The notes below the pieces were generated by a model. It saw only the letters and a program-made list of their open reading frames with translations. It was not told the origin of the DNA and ran no database searches. Source: Membranipora membranacea (Eukaryota > Bryozoa > Gymnolaemata > Cheilostomatida > Membraniporidae). Taken from it: a stretch of 64,000 bases of DNA. The stretch covers positions 33,826,162 through 33,890,161 of the forward strand of contig OU612067.1 of assembly GCA_914767715.1 (NCBI GenBank). Reading direction: 5' to 3'. Position 1 is the stretch's first letter; each line of letters begins with the position of its first letter. A program made the translations under genes and the position numbers. Positions 1-13,800 of the stretch are shown in pieces.

Positions 1-1412
1 TATGGTGCATCGCTGTCTGTCCTGGTTTTGGTTTTGGGTGACTATTTTTTAAATATGACTGATCTGAGATTTTGGGACAATCGGAGATTGCACTGGTGAT
101 AAAACCCCAATCAGCAATCATACAATCTAGACACACTAAGTTGAGGTGAGAGTTGTCCCCTCATTGTCCCCTCATATCATTGTTTGTTCCATCTAGCAGG
201 TACATGTGCAGAGTACAATTTAGCTGAGGAGTCACAAAAATTTCCTCTGAGTACAGAAAAACTCAGCTTAAAACAAGGGGAGGGTCTCTGTGTGCCCTTC
301 TTTACTGCCTACAGAGCGATGGTTACCAGGACTGGTGAGGTCAACAGCTTATTTTAATTTTGACCTACAGATAATTTTGACAAACATCTGACTGCTCGCT
401 TGCTTTTATTGTTGTTCCATGCATTGGTATACTCAGATTTATTTTCCATGTTTAAAACAATCACAGAATTTTGTGTATATTCAATTTTGGTATACTGATA
501 ACTTTCATGTTCCGATGTAAGCTTCTTCTTCAAACTTACAACACAATAATTATAACCAGATTCAGTGTTAGCAGAGAGATGTGTCTCGTTCATCTGTTCA
601 TTATCACCAGACTCAGTGTTAGCAGAGAGATGTGTCTCGTTCATCTGTTCATTATCACCAGACTCAGTGTTAGCAGAGAGATGTGTCTCGTTCATCTGTT
701 CATTATCACCAGACTCAGTGTTAGCAGAGAGATGTGTCTCGTTCATCTGTTCATTATCACCAGACTCAGTGTTAGCAGAGAGATGTGTCTCGTTCATCTG
801 TTCATTATCTATGATCTCAGACTATTCTCGATGACGAAGCCAGCGGAGGGGTAGGTATTTTAGCTCATACATTTCATGGTATTAAAACCGATGATTTATT
901 CAAAGTGAACTGGTTGTTTATTTATTTAAATATGTAGGATTGTGTCCTGCATCTACTACTGCTGCCAAACAGGGAAAGGTTTGCTCATTGAATTCTGTAT
1001 AGCGCAGAGAGGACTAATTGAGGCTTTCATCTTGTGGACAAATGATTTGCATGTTCTGGCTGTCAAATCAGCGTATGCAATCTATGAACAAGACGAAATA
1101 GTGATGTTTTGAACTTGCTACTAGACAAAAATAAAACACCATCAGTCACTAAGTCACTCACTCAGCCGTTTTGTTTCACTTCTTGGTTTTGACGATCACC
1201 TTCTGCTAACCGATCCCCCATTGTAAAGTTGAGACCTCAATCACTTACATCTGAGCTATACAGAATCTGATCACCACACTGAGTGGCAGCATCAGTTTAG
1301 GTCAGCAGAGAAACTCAAATGTCGTCATATAGTAGACTTCAATCCTTCGGACAGATATGAACATGATTTATCTGTCCAAAATTGGCAGCATTGATCGGGC
1401 GTTCATTTTTAG
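1..1412. other. Upstream intronic/intergenic stretch
   Basis: Apart from the 51-bp minisatellite nothing coding was recognised here. Earlier exons of the quinone oxidoreductase gene must lie upstream, either here unrecognised or outside the window. The Rossmann glycine-rich segment expected just before the exon at 1413 was not found. Confidence 0.4.
555..809. repeat. 51-bp minisatellite, 5 copies
   Basis: Five head-to-tail copies of a 51-bp unit (ACCAGATTCAGTGTTAGC... with few substitutions). The first copy differs slightly and the others are almost identical. Because 51 is a multiple of 3, frames stay open on both strands, giving long repetitive but probably meaningless ORFs. No coding context is visible around it. 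Confidence 0.95.
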
Positions 1413-1862
1413 GTTGCCATCTCGGGCTAAAAGTGCTAGCCACAGCAGGTTCTGATACAGGATTACAAATAGTCGATGATTGTGGGGCAGATTTTACCTA
1501 CAGCCATCATACATGGGGCTATGAAGAGAATATAATGGTAATCATCTATTCTATTCTATATCCACACTGACATCGAGATCACACTATTTAACATGTGTAA
1601 CATATTTTTAGCTATTTAACTATTGTTAACTAAATGTCAAACATTAAACTTACTATTTAACACAATTTAACACATAAACACGTTTATCTCTGATCATAAG
1701 AGTCAATTTAGTAGTAGTAGTGGTGGTGGTGGTGGTAATAGTGGTGGTGGTGGTGGTAATAGTGGTGGTGGTGGTGGTGGTGGTGGTGGTGGTGGTAATA
1801 GTGGTGGTGGTGGTGGTGGTAATAGTGGTGGTGGTGGTGCTGGTGGTGGTAATAGTGGTGGT

Positions 1863-1917
<55 letters not shown>

Positions 1918-3269
1918 ACATGTACCCCCTGATTGATAAAATTTGACACGGATCGGATCGTCACACAAAATTCCTTGTGATGGTACTACTACTAAGTGAA
2001 TTATATCACCCTCTATCGTTTAGAGATTCACATACAATATTATTATATCACATGATACGTGTGTTGTATATCAGCAAATACAGTCAGGTGATCATTCGTT
2101 TTATAGTGTATGCAAACTTTGAACTGTAATTCTATAATCTAGTTCAGCCATGCCCAACCTCGGCCATAATGGCTATTGTGACCAATTACACCCTTACCGC
2201 AGTAAAAAAAAAGCCACTTTTCTCGACTTGTTCACAAATAAAAGATATAAAGGATATTCTGCAGCATTCTGTCACACCTGAAATTTCAAATAGAAATTCA
2301 ATCGTTGCTCTATTGCAGTAAATGGGGTATATCATAGGTAGGTAAGCAAGTCAACTTCGAAAGAGAAAACCTAAAATTGCCATAATTAGCAATTAGAATA
2401 CTCTCAATCTAAGCTAATGAACAGCTATTCAACCACGCAACATTCATATATTGCTAGGGCATTGATGTCAGTGATATTATTTCTTAACAGGTTACCCAAT
2501 CTTCACCCACCCCCCCCCCCCCCCCCATCTCTGTCAATCACGGTTGTTAACATTTTGTTTCTCTCTCAGGAGGACACAGCAGGTAAAGAGGTGGATATAG
2601 TAGTTGAGACGTTAGCTAATATTAATCTACAACGTGACCTTGACATTCTATCCAAGCATGGCCGTGTTGTTATTGTTGGTAACCGAGGGACTATAGAGAA
2701 AAACCCCAGGTCCACTATGGCCAAGGAGAGCAGTATTGTGGGATGTATGCTTGGGAATAGTACTGATGTGAGTTTAAATTAGAGACACCACAGCGTCCCA
2801 CGTGATGTCACATTGTGTTTGTTTGTGAGGTCACAACACTGTTGTTTATGATAGTACAATCACAATATGGATAGAAAGAGATAACGCAAGATGGTTTGTG
2901 GCCTCACATTATTGTTGGATTTCATTAATACCATGACCATGAATATGAATATGATTATATGTATAAAGAAAGTATTTATGTTTGCTAATCATAAAAAAAT
3001 TTGTGGTTGGTTGCTGTTCTTCAGATCCCACCAAACCACTGCTTTAATACACACAGAGTTGTCTGTTCAGCTGTAAAGAGAAGATGACTAAACAATGTTT
3101 TTTGATGGTCGAAACGCTTACACTATATTAAAACTATTAAAACTTGCAGCCCGTCACATCATCAGAATACACAATGAGTGAGGTTCCTCAGGCTCATATT
3201 GACATTATGGACACACAAGGGTCAGTTGGTAGTCTCGTCATTAAAACCTCATCTGATCAGTGTCATTGA
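1413..3269 (+). CDS. Zeta-crystallin / quinone oxidoreductase, 3' exons (partial)
   Basis: Exons of a medium-chain NADPH:quinone oxidoreductase of the zeta-crystallin family. Exon 1413-1537 (acceptor TTTTAG, donor GTAATC) encodes the cofactor-binding part ([16 protein letters not shown]). Exon 2570-2767 (acceptor CTCTCAG, donor GTGAGT) encodes [30 protein letters not shown] and [14 protein letters not shown], which match the family's conserved order. Exon 3150-3269 encodes the C-terminus ([16 protein letters not shown]) and ends at TGA 3267-3269. The family normally has about 18 residues between the last two exons. The only candidate seen is a 48-nt GT-AG-bounded segment at 3026-3073, in an unconvincing frame. 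Either a small exon was missed or the gene is damaged. The N-terminal half is not in the window. The family is soluble and cytosolic; that assignment is inferred from family knowledge. AATAAA lies at 3900. Confidence 0.8.
1711..1917. repeat. Trinucleotide microsatellite (GTG/GTA then AGC)
   Basis: A run of GGT/GTA triplets passes into an uninterrupted AGC run at about 1863-1908. It lies in the intron between the first two visible quinone oxidoreductase exons. The homopolymeric ORFs it creates on both strands are not genes. Confidence 0.97.
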
Positions 3270-4847
3270 GTAAGAGTTTCATAACTTTCTACTAGGGGGT
3301 GTATCCACTACTGATCACACACTTGGGAGAATGCATCCACCACTGGTGAGAAAAGCGGTATATTTAAAGTTGTGGTCATGGCATCTCGCTGTGGTGCGAA
3401 AGATGTGTGGGACCCGAACCTTGGAGCTCAGGGCGATCTCGGAGCCATTTCCATAGCTCGAAGACCCTCTTAATTAGCCTCAGATCGACCTCAAAACTAA
3501 TATGGGAATGCAGTGATTAGGAGAGGGGATATAAAATATATAGATATATATATAATTAAGTATCTGATCACATGATTGTTACTTGATACAAGTCAACTAG
3601 ATACAAATAACCTAATAGCGGAATTAGCAGATTTTGGAAGACAGGCCATACCTACAACAACTTTGTTGGTCAGCAATACCACCTTTGTGATTCAAACATT
3701 AGCTAAGCTGCCTATTCTCATAGATAACACATATACTTACTCTATGAAGGTTGATCCAGTTTACCTGCATTCAGAATTGTCCCCCCATGCTGAGCTTAGC
3801 CTTGAAATGTTTGCATGGCTCGATTAAAATTTAACATTCAATTTACTTATAACTGACACCAATTAATCAACACCAATTAATCATCAGTGTATAACCACTA
3901 ATAAATCGATAAACATTATAAAGGCTTTTTACTTCAGAGATAAATCATTCCAATCAGCTTTCATAGAAACATCATTAAATGTTTAAGGAATATTATATCC
4001 AAATATTATTCATTGTGGAAATCGAAAATTGGATTCATCATGCTTATTGTTCAGCCAATCAATATATGTTTGAATAGTTAATCAGAACAACCATTTTATT
4101 GCCTTGTCCAAAAGTGTGAGGATGAACGCTTCAACTTCATGTAAGAAATAGGTGAGTTTATGGATAGATACTTCTACATCTTGACAACCGCCATTTTTGG
4201 TTCATTGGTAGACCGTAGGTAGAATATCAGGCCTGATCCGAAAATGACGGGGAACTTGTCTTAAACTTTCTGCTTGCAGGATAGCCTGGTGTTGTCGCTG
4301 TCGATTTTTTTCCAATTTAGGTACTCAGTCCATGTGACTTCATTCAGACCCTTTGCTGCAGAGAGGAACATGTCTCTCAACAGTTTGCACGCATGCAGTG
4401 TGTGTCTTATGAAAGGAACTTAGAATTTTGACAAAATTGAGTCGGCTGTATATGACGCCCCACCGTATTCATTGGCCCTCGAGAAATTTAATCTAGCCGC
4501 CTTAATTCACATTGTCAACGATGAGATTTTAAATTTTAAAGTCGGGTTTCACTCTGTTGCAAACAAGTAAATTTGGTCGGGAAGACTTTTTGTTATGGCA
4601 ACAGTGCACGTAAATTTAAGGGAGCGATGGGCATTACCAACTGAAGGGAACGTTTTATTCTAGCCCAATCACAGTAACCCCAATCGAATCAAAAATTATA
4701 GGGCTAGGTAATTCTAATATATCTAACTGTGGTCACTTTATTATTATACCTTAAGAGTTGGTGAGACACCACTCTGCGGACTCCACCCCTCCCCCCTCCT
4801 CATACTCGCCTTGTTCTATCACTCAGATCACTTACTACAGCTGATAT
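3270..4847. other. Intergenic region between quinone oxidoreductase and LamG gene
   Basis: There is no recognisable gene. An 83-codon open stretch at 3576-3827 has no domain I can identify, no obvious splice partners and no repeat-family match. The end of this interval should contain the promoter of the LamG gene. A pyrimidine/C-rich patch at about 4787-4800 lies 50 bp before its ATG, but no TATA box is evident. Confidence 0.4.
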
Positions 4848-7800
4848 ATGAGGATGAAGATGTTGTTCCCAATTCTGACTCTCTTAGTTCTGTGGATCAG
4901 TACAGTTTTTTGTGGTAAGTTCCAACCAACAGACAAATCTAAACCATGATTGATGCACTAAGTATTTACTGTTTGTCATGATTAAAGATGATATCACCTG
5001 GCAATGCTACACAGGGAGACTGTATTAATGGCTAGCAGTTTCCTGCGTTTATTGTACCACGCTTTGTCAGCTGTTGTGCGGAGTGGACACTTTCTTCAAG
5101 GCCACCTCATACATGAACCTAATATTGGTGTACAAAAATGGTCAAGAACCAATATATTGAATCCTAAACCAAATAGACAACATAATAGGGTAGATATAGT
5201 TAATTGTAATGTTGGAATGGCTTTGGAGTGCACAACTCGTACGAAGCGAAGAGATGGTAACGATTGCTGTAGAGCCCTTATTATTAACAATCAGCATAGT
5301 GTCTCTTATAAATAAACCAGGATACAAACAGTTGAAATCGAATAAACATGACTTTTGTTCAAAATTAAACAGAGTGGTCACCAGTCTCAAAGGACCCGAT
5401 ACCTTATCGGTAGTGTCGGGACAACTCTGACTACAAGCAAACTAAATCATACTTCACCATATCTATTGATGCAGTGATCTGATCTTTGTTTTCTTCAGCG
5501 AGAGCTTTTCCGTCACCTGTAGGACTCTGGATGTTTGATAAACAGTATGAAGGCAAAGATCTCTCAGGTAAAGTATCAACTATAGAGAGATCAATTGGTC
5601 ATAGTTTTATGTAGTTAAAGTGTTCAAGATCCGTCTAGGTTGATGGTAGCGGCATTACATTATCAACCACATTCCAACCCCAAGCAATCTGTGCAGGGTT
5701 TAAACAGTCTCATCCAAATTTCCCGTGATAGATCTACCACTAGTCAGTTTAGTCCATTCTAAGAAGCAGGTATTCTAACAGAACAATGACATTTTTTTCC
5801 TCTCAGACTATCAACACATGTTTTGCATGACCATTTTTATACAGTTCACATGTCACAAAGTTCAAACCTGGATTTTTTGCATTGGTAAAGACGCCTGACT
5901 ATCTGCAGTGCTATGAATGGTCCAGTGATATGGGGTTTGGATTTCAGTTATGTCACTTTTACCCCTTAAATTTGGCTATCATCCTGTCAAATTTTGACCA
6001 TAGGGTGTTAAGGGCTTATAGAAACAAACAGTGCACTAGTTAGAAAGCTTCCATTATGTTCTAATTATGCTAAAGATAAATATAACAAAATAGTAAGAAA
6101 TAGTAAGGCCTCTCTGGATCAATGTCCTAACAAAGACAACTGCTTTTAATGCCCTTAGCGCGGTCATACTTTACTACGGCTGTACGAAAATCAGGATTTT
6201 GTTGTGGACCAGTCTTCAAAAATACTGCATATTCACAAATCTAATTTAACAGGAAATGGGAATGATGCAATGTTTTATGGAACTGAGTGGATGTCAGGAC
6301 CCTTCGGTACGCCGAGCAGAGCGGTAAAAGTCACTGGAGCTGATGACCAGTAAGTCTGTGTTAAGGTCCATAGACATCATACCTGAAGAAATGCAGCAGT
6401 GGTTCCAACTGAAACTGTGTAGAATAAACATAATATATGGATTTATATATAAATATATATATATATATAATATATATTCAATAACGGATATCAATGATGA
6501 TATCATTTAGTTATTGACTTTTTTCTCCAGGTCTTCTAGAATTGAGATACCTAACGATAATGGAGTGCTGAGCGTGACTTACTCATTTACCTGGATGACT
6601 TGGTTTGTTGACCTGGTAAGGTGTGATGTAATTTATATAAGGTTGCCAAATCAACATTGCTAATATTTCATATCAAATTGTTGATAGATGGCTCTTCAAA
6701 TGATTTTTTTAAACATTTTTATTTCTGAATGATGAAGAGCACTGATTTTGAATCTAGATAGGGTTAACATTGGAAGTTGAGTGCCACGCCGATCTCCTTC
6801 TTGTGTATTACATGGTACCAGAATACTACCATTACAAATACTGAAAAACTTTCCCTAGTTTTACGTCAAAAGTTGCAGAGACAAACGTTATTCCTTTAGT
6901 TGGTTCAATAATTAAAGACTACGGAAGGACCACAGCAATAAATAGTCTGGCAGCTAGTTCTGCAGTAATTATGCAATATTTTCACATTTAGGAAATCCAG
7001 AGCACTTGTGGGTGAAAATTATGTGTAGCGTTAAAAATTGTCCTCCCTTCTCATCTAAGAGCTATGAGGTATTTATGGGCCCTAGTGCTGTGCCAACATA
7101 ATAAGCTTACACCTCAAAATACATTTAATTGCCATTCTTTCCCACATAAGTTCAAAATTAATATAGTTCCATTGTCAGGAGACATTTTACAACAGTAGAT
7201 AACTTCATTTAATAATTTATTTTTGTCTCAAGTAAATAGAAGTATTAGCTTATTAGGTTGGCACAGCACTAGGGCGCATAAATACCTCATAGCTCTTAGA
7301 TGAGAAGGGAGGACAATCCCTAACACTACACATAATTTTTACCCAGAAGTGCTCTGAATTTTCTAAATGATAAATAATTGCATAATTACTGCAGAACTAG
7401 CTGCCAGACTATATATTGCTGTGGTCTTTCCGTAGTCTTTAAATAAATATTCATTGAATTGATGTATGACATAGGATTCGAGCCGGACAGGCCCAATATA
7501 CAGTATGGGAGCGGCCCAACAATGGGGGCATATATTCTTTAAATGCTGCCCGGATGGTTCTGGTTTTCACCCGAGGTTTGATCAGAGGCCAAATGGAGGA
7601 AATGCCTGGGACCTCCAGGTGGCCAGCTTCTTCACTCAAGGTGAGAGATTTACAAAAGTAGATGATGTCAGTCTAGTACTTCTTGTCAGCCATGTGTTAC
7701 GAGGAGCCCTAAATGTTGCCTCAGAATCGCGCCCTTTACCTGAACACTCATTGAATAGGTGCACTTGATTTTATTTGACCCTCATCCTTTTTTTGTTCAT

Positions 7801-10800
7801 ACTAATTAAAGTCTGAGTTTGTCCGTATGGAGTGTCGCTTCCCTAAAGCTGTAGTCGCAGCTAAAATGGAGCGACCTTGAAGCAGGTGTCGTAAGGCTAA
7901 GTATGCATCATGCGTGACTTGAATTTGCGCATGTGCAAGAGCAATGAGTTTAGTTTGGGTTCTGAATGCAACTTTAGAAAGGGGAAATGGGATATCCCCT
8001 GCATGAACTGTCAATCAAAATCAGCTAATAATGACAAGAGAGGATAACTATTAACAACAAATCCGCACGCTTTTGGGAGTATGTCACCAGAGCAGGTAGC
8101 CAATCAGATGGCTTCGGAATTCCGAGACTCAATTTTGCAGAGATCAGCTCATGCCCAGAGCTGAGCATGCGCAGAATGTCAAACTTGACATAAATCTGAA
8201 CTATTCCAGTCTTGTTCTGAATGAACATCAGTCCTAAATCAAAATTGGATTATCCATTCTAATCAAATTAACTCACTAAAATATATTCTGTACATATTGT
8301 CATCACTCACCAGGCCTCATTGTTGTATTTTACTATTGATCAAGAACAACATTTTGTCATGGTTTCAGTGTCACCATAGGTGATACTAGCCAATGTATTG
8401 GCTCTTATATTCATGAGTTGAGGAGAGGGAAAATGCAAGCTCATCATAGAACACTCCTGTTGAGGTGGCCTCCGGTTGTTTGTATATTTTCCTTCACTGT
8501 ATCACTTGCCCTGATTGTGCAAACGATGTGGAGCACTTGTTTAGGTTTTAGCTTTCTCCCCAACACAACCAATCAGAGCCAACAGATTGTAAAGTGATAC
8601 AAGCAGATTGAATTAATTTGGATATTGTTACTATTATTGACTGACATTGATTTGTTGAATATATTAGACTGAGTATTATTGTTATTTTTCTAACAGTCTG
8701 ATGTCAGTACTAGTCATTCGCCTTTCCAGATGGTTGCCATAAAAGGCAGTATCATAAATGATTGTTTTATTGGGTGTGAGGGTGTTTATATAGTAAACTA
8801 AGTTTGGTCCAATAGCCTGCACTTGGAGTTGTTCCGAAGCACTGATCGTCACCAGTGGAAGGGAACCACTGATTGTGACCAGTGGAAGGGAGCACCTGAT
8901 GGTGACCAGTGGAAGGGAGCACCTGACCTTGACCAGTGGAAGGGAGCACCTAGAATGCAGGCAATCGGGTTAAACTTGATCTATTCATATAGTAACGCAG
9001 TAATGCCTATATATGGGCATTTAAAATGATGATTACGTTTTGTAAACCTCACACAGATAGACAGCTGTTTTACTTTTTCATTCTTCTTACAGACACATGG
9101 ACAAGAGTGGCTGTTACATACGATCAGCCTAACGGTGTAGTGAAAGTCTATCAGGACGGGGAGGAGAGAACTGACCTCAGGTTAGTCTGCTATGATAACG
9201 GGGATGTCATGAGCCCCCATCACTTTGAAACATTCGCGTCACACTGGAACACTGGCTTAATATTATTATTAGCACAATCTCTATGGGTGTTGAATCGCCT
9301 GACGTGAGGTTGGGTCATCATTGCTATGCTGCAGTAATGGTTTATGACTTAAGACGTCTCTACAAAAAGATTTGAGCATTGATAGATGAATACCAGCCAT
9401 CCAAGTGTAGCACCACCAAGAGATAAAACACCTTTTTTTTAATTTTATATGCTACTTTTCAACTAATCCACCTTTGACTCCTATTTTGTTTTATTCATGT
9501 GCCGCACTTTCGTTGCTATCAACCTATTACAAGATGGATATCAGAATTAGGCGATATACAAACTTCAAACTTAAAGTAAATAATCAAACTTATATTGATT
9601 TTTTTTCTCCTTCAGATCAAGCTACAGTGGATTACTTGATGATGATCATAATTTAATTAATATAGGAGCTATATCTGGTTACAGCGATGAGATAACAGCA
9701 GGCTTACTCTGTACTATGTATTATAACGTCGCGCTGACTCAGGAGGAATTAAGTGCTGCCAGCAGCATGTGCTTTCCTAACGGTGAGTCATCAGAAATGT
9801 ATACTTGCATCAGTTCTAGAGATTGATCTGAGGGCATTGTCTTGTCTTATGTAAGGAGAGCTTAAGGTATGAGCTTTCTCTGAAGAAGGGGTTTTAAAAT
9901 TAAAGAAACAAACAGTACTCTCCAGAAAACAGGTGATTGACACCTTTAGTTTAATAGTCTGAGGGTGAGTCATCTTTTTGCCCTTCTCTTATAGTTGACA
10001 AGGTAAAGGATGTGTGGGATTTTCGGTAGTTAATGCAAGGAGTTTGAAAAAGGAGTGGAAACAGCCTCTCATTTCAAATTGTTGTTTGTCTCCACTGGTA
10101 GTTGTCCTCTCTTTATCAGCAAAGGTCTTTCATGACCACAGCCAATCAGAGCAGAGACTGCAGAGAGTGACTTCCTGCCAAAAAGAAGTACAACTTGAGT
10201 TGCTGTAATAATTTTGATGAACTGTCCAATCAGCAAGAGCATAGTTGTGAAATCCCATTTATCAAGATGGGTTCTACCGCAAATTTCCTAAAGTGTTTGA
10301 ACCTATTGAAAAGAAACTAAACTAAGTAGCAGAGAGATATAGATAGCACTCAGGTATAGTCCATGTTTCAAACTATAGTCTAGTTTTACCTGGGACTCCA
10401 AAGCCCTCTGCTACTCATATGAGAAGGGAAAGTTTCACTGCAGACATGGCCATAAATTTGCCTCATAATTTGGTAATCAATGGCGGTTTTCTTCAGTCAA
10501 ACGTGGTATGTTATGCCTCCCATTGTCACTTAGGTGTTAGAAAGGGCTTATTTAAGTACTTTCAATACTTTTATCTGGTCTAAGTTCCTCACATGGTTTT
10601 TAAATGGTGAATGAATGATTTATTTTCAGTCTCTCTATCCCCCATCAAACATTTGCATGGAATTATAATTCAATACCCTGCAAAAGTGGTTACTATATTA
10701 CTAGCTATGTCTCATCTACACTTGTGGTGATTTACATCATGATATATTGTCTCTGGGTGTCTGAATATACCATTGAGTAAACATGTCAAATATTTTAATA

Positions 10801-13800
10801 ATTTTCAACTGGAGACAGCCATATAAAAAGACTGAGGACTTAAATGAATTTTAATGGAGGGACCATATTAGTACAACCCTTGGAAACAGCCTTGTTAAGT
10901 CACAGGCTACATTTCGTTTCCACTCCCTCTCTGTAACTCCCTGGTTAATGTGACCGATCATTCTTTGAGTTGTCTTCTTTGTATGATGGTATTCAGAGAT
11001 TTTCTGTGAAAACTTTTGCAGTTCTGGCTGTCATTGTAAATTTGGCTTTCAGTTATAAAAAAACATCTGACTTTAGAGGGCAGCACACTTTGTTATAATG
11101 AAGATCATTCCATATCATACCATATGGTACCTCTCCTCTCACATTTAAATCATGCAACTAACTATAGCCATCTGGCTAAAACTTATACCAGTATGGAGAT
11201 TAATGAATGGTGGTGTTTTCGGCTGCTAAGTATAGTGTTTAAGAAATGCCTAAAAATAAATAAAAGATAAATGATAATGTTTTTGTAGAGTATAAATCCC
11301 TGTACCCATGGCCACATGCTCTCGCTCATTGGCCAATGAACTCCTATCATGGTATAAACAATGCAGCTGATGGACGGAACAAAGATGGTATCGCTCAGTA
11401 CTACTCGGTTGAGAATGGTCCTTATGGTAAGTCACATTCTCACTAGTTGTTGGTCAGTGACTCATGATATATGTTTGAGTCACACTCAAAAATTGAAACT
11501 GAAACTGGAAATTGAACTGTCCAGATGAAATATAGTTCAATCGATCCATTAATTTTAAAAATATCCCATTGGGTAGTTTGGGAGTAAAAGCTAATGGAAG
11601 CAGTCACAAACATGAGACTGTTTACCATATGGAGTGAGGGTTTCTACATTATTCCTTACAGGAGAACCTGGAGGATCCTATCTATTTAGACAATCCTTTG
11701 ACTCTTGGGGAGAAATAGATAATGGAAACGGATTACTCGACGTCAATAGCTTCACATTTACTGCCTGGTTCAAGCCTGGAAATGGGTAAGATTTGTCCTG
11801 GGAGATTTCTTTGGATTCTCACATAAAATGTTAAATAGCAATTTATTTGAGAAGCTGTAATGTCACTGCCAGTGGGTTCGGAGCTCCAACTGGACAGTAT
11901 CGCTTTTAATTTTCTATGAATTCAGTAACGGTCCGATTTTCCGTATCTGGGAAGACGCCGCTGGAGACACAAGTGCTCCACACATCTGGAAGCACTCAGA
12001 CGAGACACAGCTGTACTATGCTCACTACTCTGAGACTGACGGGGCAGTTAAAGGAACTGTATCATCAGATACTGGTGTACTCCAGATCAGGAAGTGGAAC
12101 TACATCGCTGTCGTCTATAACTACGGAACAGGTTCGTTTAGCGATTGTATAATTCAAAAACAAACATTTTAAAGCACAATTAGACTTACTTGGCAAAATA
12201 GAGCACATGTCACTGTCATACAACTGTCATACCACTGTCATACCGCTGTCATAACACTACTGTTATTGTTTCATAGTTCCGATGTAATTAATAATGGTTT
12301 GTATTTACAGGCAAGTCCTACTTGTACGCTAACGATGTGATGGTGAAGAGTTACGACCATGGTAGTCACCCTACTAAGATGGGGCCTGTATTATCTATGA
12401 TGGAGTATGGTAATCCAAACCACCTGTAGTAAGTTTTATTATATTAGTATCAAACACAAACAAAATAATCACTCAAAATAAAAATTCATAGCGTTCACAA
12501 TATGTGGCATAAAATGTCTGAAAAAATCAAAGAGAATGTTCAGTGAAAATCACTCTTTTTGGAACGAGAGATTTATGTTCTGTAACATGCGTTTGCAGGC
12601 CTACAGGCTAAGATGCAGTTGCCAAAATAGACGGCTTGCACAGTGGAAAGTAGCTGACAAATCTTTGTGCCAGAACTTATTGTCACTTAGACTAAACGAT
12701 GCGCAGAGTTGGGGTGGCAAAATCTTCTCACAAGGCCAAAGCAATTGTTATTCACTCCTTCATGAATCTATTCTCCTCAGTGCCAGAGATTCAGCTATAG
12801 GTTGTGTTCAATGGCACAACATGCCGCTCTCCGAATATTCCCTACTGAGAGTGAAGAATGAATGCAAGACTAGCTACAAAGGATATAAACCACAGGCTAG
12901 CCTACTGTTCCCCTTATCTAGAGGCTATGAGTTGAGGGAGTTGTCTGCCACCGGCAGACTGGCTGTCAGCAGTGAGGACTCTTATATCTGGAAAACAGGT
13001 AACCACATGCTACACTAATTGATCACGGTATTGTTAGAGCTGACGCCGTCATACTTCTGCTCTACCTTTCTCATATCTATATTTGTGCATTAAGGTTCAA
13101 TGACAAACATTTTTGAAAATTGGAGAATGAAAGAATATTCAACAAAGAGGCCATAACAACCAATATATAATATATTCCAAGTCAAAGAATCTGCCCTAAC
13201 CTGTTCTTTGTCTGATTTTTGAAATGTCTTGATACAGCCTCACAACGTCTTAAATGTCCAAAGACCTCTCCACAACATCTCAAGATTGCCACACAACGTC
13301 TCACTACAGCTTTACAACATCTGTACTACAGCAAGTCTTATGAGCATTCACCCGTCGCTAGCCACTGGTTAAAGTGTCCTTTCAGTACTAATAAAAAAAT
13401 TGTTATGTTTATTTTAGACTGGTCAAGGTGTGCTTTCAGAACTGATAAAAGAATTGTAATGTACATTTTCATTCTGACTTAGGTCCGAGAAACAGACCAT
13501 ATACAAGCCTAGAGTTAGCTCAGGATCAGACTGTCACATTCCCAGCTCTGCAGAGAAACTCTCTCTCTTCCTTCACATTTGCTGTCCACTTCAAACTTAA
13601 TACATCTGGAACAGTACACCTGGTAGACGGTCTCATACAAATAGACGATGATGACATTGTAGTAAGGTAAGCGGAATGAGAAGTGGACAATTGTCTGATT
13701 AGATTCGTCTCAGCTGTCACGACAACTCTGTCCCAGCTGTCAAGCCAACTTTGTTCTAGCAGTCATGACAACTTTGTCTCAGCTGCCATGCCATCAGTCC

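Noticed and set aside
354-797. 147-codon minus-strand ORF of repeated 17-residue units
   Set aside because: It is created by the 51-bp minisatellite; there is no splice or domain context and the opposite strand is open as well.
1653-1968. Poly-Thr/Ala, poly-Leu/Pro, poly-Val and poly-His ORFs
   Set aside because: They are shadows of the trinucleotide microsatellite in an intron.
3576-3827. 83-codon ORF as a gene or extra quinone oxidoreductase exon
   Set aside because: It lies after the stop codon of that gene, has no domain I recognise and no convincing splice partners.
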